Below, in pieces: positions 55,197-64,000 of a stretch of DNA of 64,000 bases (positions within the stretch are counted from its first letter, which is position 1; each line of letters opens with the position of its first letter). The stretch is from positions 27,977,913 through 28,041,912 of the forward strand of contig NC_067495.1 in NCBI RefSeq assembly GCF_947179515.1, written 5' to 3'. Source of the stretch: Apodemus sylvaticus. Its lineage: Eukaryota > Chordata > Mammalia > Rodentia > Muridae. The notes under the pieces are model-generated. The model saw only the letters and a program-made list of their open reading frames with translations, was not told the origin of the DNA and searched no databases. The translations under genes and the position numbers were made by a program.

Positions 55197-55335
55197 GACA
55201 AGTTAGCACTTGCCTGTAAAACCAGCACCTAGGAGACAGAGGCTGGGAGATCAAGAGTTCAGGGTTATGCTCAGTTACACAGCTACTTGGAGACTGCCTG
55301 AGCTACCACAGACTGTCTATAAAGTGGCAGAAACA
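55197..55335 (+). repeat. B1-like SINE, diverged
   Basis: TAAAACCAGCACCTAGGAGA, CAGAGGCTGGGAGATCAAGA and GAGTTCAGGGTTATGCTCAG. Confidence 0.5.
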
Positions 55336-55611
55336 GTTTTTTTCCCTCCTGTCAAAGGCAGGTCTCCTATTTCCCAGAACCTTCCTCTTCCCCTCTTTGC
55401 CAATTAGCTAACCATGTCAGTGTGAAGTCAAGTTTCCAGCAATGGTGGAGATGTGGTCGCCACCTACATCAGGGATGAAAGACAGATGCCAAAGGGGCCT
55501 GCCGTCTGAGCTCTAGCCAATCTTTTTTTACAGGATCAAGTTGTCTTGCCAAGCTATTTTCACTTTCTTCCTATGTTCCTTTGTGGGACACTGAGATGAC
55601 CCAAGGGCTTC

Positions 55612-55884
55612 AACAAAACCAACACCAAACTAAACCAAACCAAACCAAACCAAACCAAACCAAACCAAACCAAACCAAACAACAACAAAATGAAACAAGC
55701 TCTCAAAGATTTCTCCTAAAATGTCTGTCATTTAGAAGATGTCTCCTAAAAGGCTGTCAAAATGGGCACCTCTGAGATGGCTTAGTGGGTAAGACGTCTT
55801 GCTGCGAAGCTATCAGGACCTGAACTTAAATTCCCAGTATCCATGCAAAATGCCAGCATAGTATGTGTGTTGTAACTCCCCAGT
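55612..55884 (+). repeat. (CCAAA)n microsatellite and B2/B3-type SINE
   Basis: About 11 CCAAA units at 55619-55680. 55765-55884 has CACCTCTGAGATGGCTTAGT, GGTAAGACGTCTTGCTGCGA and GACCTGAACTTAAATTCCCA. Confidence 0.7.
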
Positions 55885-56574
55885 ACGTGTGAACCTAAGT
55901 TTCAATTCCTAATTCACACATAAATAAATTTCCCAATCCTTTACACATTTCCCAAGTCCATGGAATTTTTTTTTTTTGAGTGGGGTGGCTCGGGTCTATC
56001 CTAGTGTGAGTTCCTGGTCAGCCAGGTTTACACAGTAGAGAGTTCCAGGCCAGCCTGACCTACATAGAGAGATCCGTTCCCAAAGCAAAGCAAGGTAGAA
56101 TAAAACAAATCCTCCCAAACCCACCAGGTATCTCATTGAACTTGTCCCCAGTGATAGGACAACTTTGCTGAGTACCTGAGGCAGATAGGATTGTGGGTGA
56201 CAAGAGTTAAAACAGATGGGAAAAAATCAAATATTGGAACTTAAATTCTTTATGAACAAGAATCTCAGTGCTGGAATTTCTGGAGGAATAATGGCCATTG
56301 TGCCTGCTCCTTGTGCCCCATTCATCTCTGCTCAAATGGCCTCATCTCTGCCCTGTTGGACTTCCAGTCTGTTGACATCAAGCGGCAGCATCCTGCTCTG
56401 AAGTCTACAGTGGGCTCTTCTAGTGATGGAGTCCCTTCTTGGGAATAAGAAACTAATTTCTTTCTCTTGCCCTCCCACCTGAGTAGATCCCTGGCATCTC
56501 CTATCCCAGAGTCTGCCTCATATCTGCTACAAAACAATAGTACCTAATCTTTTCTTGTTTTCTATCATTTGAAG
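55885..56574 (+). repeat. Tandem segmental duplication, copy 1 (690 bp)
   Basis: Direct head-to-tail duplicate of 56575-57267. It includes a 12-base T run, a B1-derived unit (about 55980-56105) and unique sequence. The left edge and both internal and right edges share ACGTG (55885, 56575, 57268), a 5-bp microhomology. The 61-codon frame at 56216-56401 has no recognised domain and is simply duplicated with the rest. Confidence 0.97.
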
Positions 56575-57267
56575 ACGTGTGAACCTAAGTTTCAATTCCT
56601 AATTCACACATAAATAAATTTCCCAATCCTTTACACATTTCCCAAGTCCATGGAATTTTTTTTTTTTTTTGAGTGGGGTGGCTCGGGTCTATCCTAGTGT
56701 GAGTTCCTGGTCAGCCAGGTTTACACAGTAGAGAGTTCCAGGCCAGCCTGACCTACATAGAGAGATCCGTTCCCAAAGCAAAGCAAAGTAGAATAAAACA
56801 AATCCTCCCAAACCCACCAGGTATCTCATTGAACTTGTCTCCAGTGATAGGACAACTTTGCTGAGTACCTGAGGCAGATAGGATTGTGGGTGACAAGAGT
56901 TAAAACAGATGGGAAAAAATCAAATATTGGAACTTAAATTCTTTATGAACAAGAATCTCAGTGCTGGAATTTCTGGAGGAATAATGGCCATTGTGCCTGC
57001 TCCTTGTGCCCCATTCATCTCTGCTCAAATGGCCTCATCTCTGCCCTGTTGGACTTCCAGTCTGTTGACATCAAGCGGCAGCATCCTGCTCTGAAGTCTA
57101 CAGTGGGCTCTTCTAGTGATGGAGTCCCTTCTTGGGAATAAGAAACTAATTTCTTTCTCTTGCCCTCCCACCTGAGTAGATCCCTGGCATCTCCTATCCC
57201 AGAGTCTGCCTCATATCTGCTACAAAACAATAGTACCTAATCTTTTCTTGTTTTCTATCATTTGAAG
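56575..57267 (+). repeat. Tandem segmental duplication, copy 2 (693 bp)
   Basis: By eye it differs from copy 1 only by two substitutions (AAGCAAAGTAG versus AAGCAAGGTAG; GTCTCCAG versus GTCCCCAG) and three extra T in the poly(T) run. Either a very recent duplication or an assembly duplication. Confidence 0.97.
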
Positions 57268-57269
57268 AC

Positions 57270-57465
57270 GTGCTGAAGATTAAGTCTAGAGCCCTCCTAC
57301 ATTCTGGGCAAGGGCTCTACCAGGCAGCTCCATCTCTGTCCTTTTTGTTTCTTTTACTCTTTGAAGCAAGGTCTAGATAAGCTGGGCAGGCTGGCCTTGG
57401 ACATGCAGTCCTTCTATCTCAGATTTCTGAATAGCTGAGACTGCAGGCCCACACCACGAGACTCA
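57270..57465 (-). repeat. B4-type SINE (ID then B1), antisense
   Basis: AGATTAAGTCTAGAGCCCTC and GGCAAGGGCTCTACCAGGCA (ID part), then AAGCAAGGTCTAGATAAGCT and GCAGGCTGGCCTTGGACATG (B1 part). Confidence 0.55.
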
Positions 57466-57584
57466 GCCTCCTCCTCACTAAGCTTGTTTGATTCCTTTAT
57501 TTTTACTCTCTTCTTTTTCTGATCCTCAGAACCAAAGGGGACATATGTTGTGACACTAAGATGGACTCCTGTTCCCTCGATGTC

Positions 57585-57608
57585 ATTGCGCGCGCGCGCG
57601 CGTGCGCG

Positions 57609-57645
<37 letters not shown>
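57585..57645 (+). repeat. (CG)n(CA)n alternating purine-pyrimidine tract
   Basis: TTGCGCGCGCGCGCGCGTGC, then GCGAG and about 20 CA units: nearly 60 bp of alternating purine-pyrimidine, headed by a perfect CG run. Sequence favourable to Z-DNA. Confidence 0.95.
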
Positions 57646-57647
<2 letters not shown>

Positions 57648-57859
57648 ATAGGCACCTTAACCTGTACTACTGAGTAATGCTGCTGAGAGCCATTGTAACT
57701 GTTCCTGGTCCTAAAACATTCCCATTAAGTTTCGGAGCAAGTTGACTGTGAGAAGGGTTTGTTACCCCAACTCTATGCTCTTTTCAGAAGGTGCATAGTC
57801 AAAGACACAGATGTCATTAACATCAGTAGAGACTCTATTATTTTTGGTTAGATTTTACT
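57646..57859. other. No gene recognised
   Basis: Short unique stretch. Confidence 0.3.
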
Positions 57860-57960
57860 TTGTGTTTTGTCTTGAAATGAGGTCATGTAGTCCAGCTGGC
57901 ATTCAACTTCTGATCCTCTTGCCTCCACCTCCCCAGTGTTGGGAGTACAGACAAGGTGTT
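57860..57960 (-). repeat. B1-like SINE, antisense
   Basis: TTGTCTTGAAATGAGGTCAT, CCAGCTGGCATTCAACTTCT and CCACCTCCCCAGTGTTGGGA. Confidence 0.6.
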
Positions 57961-58109
57961 TGACTTAAGTTTTTAATAAAATAATATAGACCCTTGTTAA
58001 AAGGTATACAATTAGTATTATGTAGGATTACCTGTAGAACTCTTCAAAGCAGCCAGTCATATACTTCTCTAGAAACCTTGACTTCAAGTCTTCAGTCTTA
58101 GGGGGTTTT

Positions 58110-58270
58110 TATTTGACTATTTCACTTGGTTTATTCAGCTTTCATTTCTAAAATTTTTGTTTGGGCCTTTGTCAAGATCAAGATTTTGTCCTCCAGATAT
58201 TGGATTAAATTCCTCTCTAATTCACTCAGCTGTTTACTTACATCCTCTTTGAAAGCTTCTACTATTTTTA
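58110..58270 (-). other. Minus-strand coiled-coil-like fragment, possibly L1 ORF1-derived
   Basis: Read on the minus strand, 58131-58262 encodes a lysine/glutamate/leucine-rich segment with heptad-like spacing (VSKQLSELERNLIQYLED). It abuts the 3' end of the long antisense L1. It may be a piece of L1 ORF1 (a coiled-coil RNA-binding protein) but I could not establish homology by eye. Confidence 0.25.
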
Positions 58271-59848
58271 TGTCTTGCAATTTTTTCTTTTTCTTTTTTA
58301 TTCTTCTCTCATATATTACACACAGCCTACAGTTTACCCCCCCTTCCCCCCTCAAGTCACTCACCCACTTCTCCTCTCCTCCAGACCCTCCACCTCCTTC
58401 AGACAAGAGCAGACATTCCAGCAATGTCAACCAAACCCAACAAAACAATCTACAATAAGACCAGGCATATACCATGTCATCAAGCCTGGACAAAGCAACT
58501 CAGAAGGAGGAAAAGGGTCTCACAAGAAGCAAGCAAAGGAGTCAGAGACAGCCTGCTTCCACTGTTGGGAGTTCCATATGAACACTAAGCTACTTAGTCA
58601 TAATACATATGCAGAGGACCTAGGTCAAGACCCCTACAGACTCCCTGACCCCTGTGAGCTCCCATGAATCCCGGTCAGTTGATTCTGTGGGCCATGTTCT
58701 TGTGTCCCTGACCCCTTTGATTCCTCTGATTCTTCCTCCCCCTCATTTACAGGACTCCCTGAGCTATGCCTAGTGTTTGTGGGAATCTTAATCTGCTCCA
58801 ATCAGTTGCTTGATGAAGTCTCTCTGGTCCCAGAAAATTCTGCAGGCAGGACAAATTGTAGGTCAGAGATTTTGTGGTTGGGTTGGTGTCCCACTGAGGC
58901 ATTGCCTGGTTATAGAAGATGGATGGTTCAGGCTCTGTGTCCCCCATTACTAGGAATTTTTGCTAGGGTTACTTTTGTAGATTCCATGGAGTTTCCATTG
59001 CACTAGATTTCTACCTTACTCCCCAAATGCCCCTTGATTCCAGTTTTATCTCCCAGTATTTCCCTGTACCTAATTCCTCCCCTTTCCAATCCCACCCACC
59101 CTCAGTTCACTGGCAAAACATCTATTTTATTTCCCCATCCCAGGGAGATCAGTGTGTCCACCCTTGAGCCTTCCTTGTTATAGCCTCTCTGGGTGTGTGG
59201 ATTGTAGCATGTATCCTTTACTTTACAGCTAATATCCACTTATATGTAAATACATAACCATGCTTGTCTTTCTGGAACTGAGTCACCTCATGATGGTTTT
59301 TGTAGTTCCATTCATTTGCCTGCAAATTTCATGATGTCATTTTTTATACATCTGAGGAGTATTGTGTACTCCATTGTGTAAATGGACCATATTTTCTTTT
59401 CCATTCTTCAGTTGAGGGGCATCTAAGTTGTTTCCAGTTTCTGGCTATTACAATTAAAGCTGCTATGCACATAGTTGAGCAAGTGTCTTTCTGTTGTGGT
59501 GAAATATCTTTTGGGTATATGACAAGGAGTGGTATAGTTGGGTCTTGAGGTAGATTTATTTGCAATTTTCTGGGAAAATGACATGTTGATTTCCAGAGTG
59601 GTTGTACAAGTTTGCACTCCCATCAGCAATGGAGGAGGGTTACTCTTTCTCAACATCTTCACTAGCATGAGTTGCTTGAGTTTTTGATCTTAGCCATTCT
59701 GACCAATGTAAGATGGAATCTCAGAGTTGATTTTATTTGCATTTCCCTGATAACTAAGGATATTGAACTTTTCTTTAAGTGTTTCTCAGCCATTTGAGAT
59801 TCCTCTGTTGAGAAGTCTCTGTGTGACTCTGTTTTAAATTGGGGCTTT

Positions 59849-60022
59849 TAAATAAGGTAATTTGGCGGGGAAATGGGAAGGGTTGGGTGGGAGGACAGGA
59901 GAAGAGAAGGGGGTTTGCGGGACTTTCGGGGAGTGGGGGGGCTAGAAAAGGGGAAATCATTTGAAATGTAAATAAATTATATCGAATAAAAAAAATAAGA
60001 GAAAAAAAATAAGGTAATTTGG
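59849..60022 (+). mobile_element. Very short young L1 stub with 16-bp TSD, nested in older L1
   Basis: AAATAAGGTAATTTGG occurs at 59849-59864 and 60007-60022. Between them are only about 140 bp: G-rich 3' UTR, GGGACTTTCGGGGAGTGGGG, the AAATGTAAATAAATTATATC end and an A-rich tail. Extreme 5' truncation; same subfamily as the 9.9-kb copy. Confidence 0.95.
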
Positions 60023-60136
60023 ATTGTTGGTTTCTAATTTCTTGATTTCTTTATAAGTTTCGGATAACAGCCCTCTGTCAGATGTAGGGTTAATGAAGAT
60101 CTTTTCCCAGTCTATTGGCTGTCATTTTGTCCTATT

Positions 60137-61192
60137 AAAAGTGACAAATGGGACCTCATAAAATTACAAAGTTTCTGCACGGCAAAGGACACCATCAAAA
60201 GGACAAATCGTCAACCAAAAAATTGGGAAAAGATCTTCACCAATCCTACATCAGATAGAGGGCTAATATCCAATATATATAAAGATCTCAAGAAGTTAGA
60301 CTCCAGAAAACCAAACAACCCTATTAAAAAATGGGGTACAGAGTTAAAGAATTCTCACCTGAAGAACTTCGGATGGCGGAGAAGCATCTTAAAAAATGCT
60401 CAACTTCATTAGTCATTAGGGAAATGCAAATCAAAACAACCCTGAGATTTCATCTTACACCAGTCAGAATGGCTAAGATTAAAAATTCAGGAGACAGCAG
60501 GTGTTGGAGAGGATGTGGAGAAAGAGGAACACTCCTTCACTGCTGGTGGGGTTGCAAATTGGTACAACCACTCTGGAAATCAGTCTGGCGGTTCCTCCGA
60601 AAACTGGGCACCTCACTTCCAGAAGATCCTGCTATACCACTCCTGGGCATATACCCAGAGGATTCCCCACCATGTAATAAGGATATATGCTCTACTATGT
60701 TCATAGCAGTCCTATTAATAATTGACAGATGCTGGAAAGAACCCAGGTATCCCTCAACAGAAGAGTGGATGCAAAAAATGTGGTATATCTACACAATGGA
60801 GTACTATTCAGCCATTAGAAACAATGAATTCATGAAATTCTTAGGCAAATGGATGGAGCTAGAGAATATCATACTAAGTGAGGTAACCCAGACTCAAAAG
60901 GTGAATCATGGTATGCACTCACTAATAAGTGGTTATTAACCTAGAAAACTGGAATACCCAAAACATAATCCACACATCAAATGAGATACAAGAAGAACGG
61001 AGGAGTGGCCCCTTGTTCTGGAAAGACTCAGTGAAGCAGTATAGGGCAAAACCAGAACAGGGAAGTGGGAAGGGGTGGGTGGGAGGACAGGGGGAGAGAA
61101 GGGGGCTTATGGGACTTTCGGGGAGTGGGGGGCTAGAAAAGGGGAAATCATTTGAAATGTAAATAAAAATTATATTGAATTTTAAAAAAGTG
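60137..61192 (+). mobile_element. Young L1, 5'-truncated, sense, nested in older antisense L1
   Basis: The host L1 is interrupted between GTCCTATT and GTGTCCTTTAC. AAAAGTG at 60137-60143 and 61186-61192 is the visible TSD (7 bp). The element contains the ORF2 C-terminus, stop at about 60939, 3' UTR with the G-rich tract (about 61065-61136) and an AAATAAAAATTATATTG end. Confidence 0.92.
60331..60939 (+). pseudogene. L1 ORF2 C-terminal open frame, 202 codons
   Basis: The longest open frame in the window. It is the cysteine-rich C-terminal region of L1 ORF2 (SRCWRGCGERGTLLHCWWGC, then TEEWMQKMWYIYTMEYYSAI, ending HSLISGY). It starts inside ORF2 and has no RT or endonuclease, so it is a truncated remnant and not a gene. 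It keeps the TAT codon that is mutated to TAA in the 14-kb copy. Confidence 0.93.
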
Positions 61193-62218
61193 TCCTTTAC
61201 AATGTTATGTGGTCCCATTTATTGATTGTAGATCTTAGTGCTTGTGTTATTGGTGTTCTGTTTAGAAAGTTGTCTCCTATACCAATGAGTTCAAGTGGGC
61301 TATTAGCCACTTTCTCTTCTATTTCTCTTCTATTTCTCTTACAGTCAGTGTATCTAGTTTTACGTTGAAGTCTTTGAACCACTTGGATTGAGTTTTGTTC
61401 AGGGTGAGAGATGGATCTATTTGCATTCTTTGTTCTACATATAAACATAAGATCTTCAACCATTGGTTGAAGATGCTTTCTTTTTTCTGTGATATATTAT
61501 GGTTTCAGAAATCAGGTATTTTTAGGTGTATGGATTTACTTCTGGGTCTTTGATTCCATTCCATTGAACAATGAGTTTGTTTTTATGCTATTACCATGCA
61601 GGTTTTTATTACTATTGCTCTATAATACAGCTTAAAATTGGGGATGGTGATTTCTCGTGAAGTTCTTTTATTATACAGGATTGTTTTAGTTATCCTGTTT
61701 TGTTGTTGTTGTTGTTGTTGTTGTTTGTTTTCCATGTAAAGTTGAGCATTGTGCTTTCAGGATCTGTAAAGAGTTGTGTTAGAATTTTGATGGCGATTGC
61801 ATTGAATCTGTAGATTGCTTTTGGTACGATGGCCATTTTTACTATGTTAATCCTACAGTTCCACAAGCATCTTTCCATCTTCTGATATATATTTTTTAAT
61901 TTCCTTCTTCAAAGATTTGAAGTTTTTATCATACAGATCTTTCACTTGCTAGGTTAGGGTTGCCCCAAGATATTTTATATTATTTGTGGCTATTGTGAAG
62001 GTTTTGTTTCTCTGATTTCTTTCTCAGCCCATTCATCATTTGTATATATGAGGACTACTGATTGTTTTGAGGTAATCTTGTATCTTGCCACTTTGCTGGA
62101 AGTGTTTGTCAGCTGTAGGAGTTTTCTGGTAGAATTTTTGAGGTCATTTATGTATACTATCATATCATCTGCAAATAAACATATTTTAATGTTCTTCTCT
62201 CCAATTTGTATCCCCTTG

Positions 62219-62575
62219 ATCTCTGTCTTAGGTAGGGTTTCCATTGTTGTGAAGGGACACCATGTCCAAGGCAACTCTTATAGAGGACAACATTTAAGTG
62301 GGGCTGGCATACACATTTAGAGGTTTAGTCCATTATTCTCAGGTCAGGAAACATGGCAGTATCCAGGCAGGGTGTCGCTGGAGGAGCCAAGAGTTCTACA
62401 TCTTGTTCAAAAGGCAAACAGGAGCAGATTGGCTTCAGGCAGCTAGAAGGAGTGTCTCCAAGCCCACCCCAACAGTAACACATTTCCTCCAACAAAGCCA
62501 CACCCACTCCAACGAGACCACACCTCCCACTAGTACCACTCCATGGGTCAAGAATATCCAAACCATCACAATCTC
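62219..62575 (-). mobile_element. MaLR/ERV-type solo LTR with perfect 5-bp TSD, nested in L1
   Basis: The 347-bp element 62224-62570 starts TGTCTTAGG and ends CCATCACA. ATCTC flanks it on both sides (62219-62223, 62571-62575). Removing it restores the L1 reading CTTGATCTCCTTTTATTG. Internal landmarks are GGACACCATGTCCAAGGCAA, GAACATTT-like spacing and CACACCCACTCCAACGAG. Confidence 0.9.
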
Positions 62576-64000
62576 CTTTTATTGTCTTATTGTTCTCCCT
62601 AGAACTTCAAGAACTATATTAAATAGCTATATGGATAGTGGACAGCCTTATTGTCTTATTCCTAATTTTAGTGGAACTGCTCTAAGTTTCCTTTCATTTT
62701 ATTTGATATTGTCTATAAGTTTGCTGTAAATTATTGCTGTTATGTTTAAATATGTCCGTAGTATTCCTAATCTCTCCAAGACTTTTATCATGAAAGGGAA
62801 TTGGATTTTGTCAAAGTCTTTTTCAGCATCTAATGAGATGATCATGTGGTTTTGGTCTTTCAGTTTGTTTATATGGTGGATTACACTGACAGATTTTTCC
62901 ATGTTGAACCATCCCTGCATCTCTGGGATGAAGCCTACTTGATCATGGTGGGTGATCTTTTTGATGTGTTCATGGATTTGATTTGTGAGTATTTTATTGA
63001 ATATTTTTTGAGTCAGTTCATGAGTGAAATTGTTCAGTAATTCTCTTTCTTTTTTGAATCTTTGTGTGGTTAGGGTGTGACTGTGATTGTGGCCTTATAA
63101 AACAAATTTGGCAATGTTACTTCTGTTTCTATTTTGTGGAATAATTTGAGGATTATTGACATTAGTTTTTCAATGAGAGTCTGGTAGAATCCTGTGCACC
63201 CCCCAAAACAAACAAAAAAAACAAACAAACAAAACAAACAAAAAACCAAAAATCAACTAAACAAAAAATTAACAAACTGGTCCTGAGCATTTTTCTGTTT
63301 CTGTGGGGGTTATAGATCTATTTAAATTGTTTATCTGATCTTGATTTAACTTTAGCAAGTGGTGCAACTATTGAGAAAATTGCCCATTCCTTTTAGGTTT
63401 TCTAATTTTGTGCAGTATAGGTTTTTGAATGACTTAATTATTCCTTGGATTTCCCTGGTGTCTCTCATTATGCCCCGCCCCTTGTTTCTGATTTTGTTAA
63501 TTTAGATTGTTCTCTCTGTGTGTCTTTTAGTTAATTTGGATAAATGTTTCTCTATCTTGTTGATTTTCTCAAAAAAATCTGACTCTTGTTTTGTTGATTC
63601 TTTGAAATATTCTTTTTGTTTCTAGTTGAAATTTCTAGTCGAAATTTTTGTTTCTTTATAATTTATGAAGATACTTAATGCTATGAACTTTCCTCTTAGC
63701 ACTGTTTTCATTGTGTTCTGTTAGTGTGGGTACTTGTATATTCATTTTCATTGAATTCTAGGAAGACTTTAATTTCTTTATTTTTGCACAGTAGTCTTTC
63801 AGTAGGGAGTTGTTTCCTTGAGATTGTAGGCTTTCTGTTTTTTCTTTTGTTAAAATCCAGTTTTAATCTGTGGTGGTCTGATAGGATACACGAGGTTGAT
63901 TTAATTTTCCTTTATCTGTTGAGACTTGCTTTGTGACCAAGTATGTGATTGATTTTGCAGAATGTTCCATGAGGTTTTGAGAAGGTATATTCTCTCATGT

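Larger units (their letters stand above)
58270..64000 (-). mobile_element. Long older L1, antisense, with three nested insertions; runs off the window
   Basis: 3' UTR at 58270-59228, ORF2 from 59229 leftward stop (minus-strand TAG at 59229-59231) to the window end. The L1 is colinear across three later insertions: L1 stub 59865-60006, L1 60144-61185 and LTR 62224-62570. Its 3' UTR (ACAAGAGCAGACATTCCAGC, CCACTGAGGCATTGCCTGGT) differs from the young copies. An AAAC microsatellite lies at 63200-63270. The 5' part, including any ORF1 and promoter, is outside the window. Confidence 0.9.
59229..64000 (-). pseudogene. L1 ORF2 pseudogene (reverse transcriptase and C-terminal parts)
   Basis: ORF2p is the endonuclease/RT of L1 retrotransposons, acting in target-primed reverse transcription. 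On the minus strand the RT palm motif LDAEKDFDKIQ is at about 62801-62833 and the catalytic FADD box at about 62164-62175. The downstream FLNRTPITQALRSTINKWD block lies near 61215-61290. The C-terminal end is at 59229-59700 (ALIVIARNWKQLRCPSTEEW). Frames are broken repeatedly and by three insertions, so no product is possible. The endonuclease domain would lie beyond the right edge. Confidence 0.88.

Noticed and set aside
55619..55680. Regular short repeats that might suggest a CRISPR-like array
   Set aside because: Simple (CCAAA)n pentamers with no spacers, in a mammalian genome.
56216..57094. Identical 61-codon frames in both tandem copies
   Set aside because: They are identical because the DNA is duplicated, not because of selection; no domain or start context.

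Overview
This 64-kb window is nuclear DNA from a muroid, probably murine, rodent. The evidence is the repeat content: many B1, B2/B3, B4/RSINE1-type and ID SINEs in both orientations, MaLR (MT/ORR1-type) LTRs, two URR1-like hAT elements, Lx-type L1 relics, and a young L1 family whose 3' UTR reads GGGACTTTCGGGGAGTGGGG. That 3' UTR differs from what I remember of Mus musculus and Rattus L1, so I do not name a species. I found no intact protein-coding gene, tRNA, rRNA, CRISPR array or prokaryotic feature. The long reading frames are L1 ORF2 remnants, SINE/LTR sequence or translated microsatellites. The window is best read as intergenic or intronic DNA.

Layout. 1-1.1 kb: unique, enhancer-like sequence with a G-quadruplex motif. 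1.1-9.6 kb: SINEs, an old L1 3' UTR and ERV-like relics. 9.9-10.4 kb: young L1 with an internal inversion. 10.8-11.6 kb: Lx-type L1 3' end split by a B1, followed by a broken KRAB A-box relic. 13.9-15.3 kb: young 5'-truncated L1 with a perfect target-site duplication (TSD). 17-28 kb: dense SINE/LTR/L1 mosaic, including a mammal-wide ancient L1 tail. 28.6-33 kb: repeat-poor, with one candidate exon. 33-41 kb: hAT elements, LTRs and a 1.4-kb ancient mammalian repeat. 41-46 kb: repeat-poor, possible conserved noncoding sequence and a local duplication. 46-51 kb: two L1 insertions with 5' inversions, one carrying extra sequence beyond its 3' end. 55.9-57.3 kb: a nearly perfect 690/693-bp tandem duplication. 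58-64 kb: a long antisense L1 (3' UTR plus ORF2 with recognisable reverse-transcriptase motifs) carrying three later nested insertions.

No pathway or operon links these features. The strongest biology is mobile-element history: target-primed reverse transcription, twin-priming inversions, nested insertion order, possible 3' transduction and a recent segmental tandem duplication. Repeat families were assigned by eye. SINE boundaries are good to roughly 10-30 bp. Boundaries defined by target-site duplications are exact.
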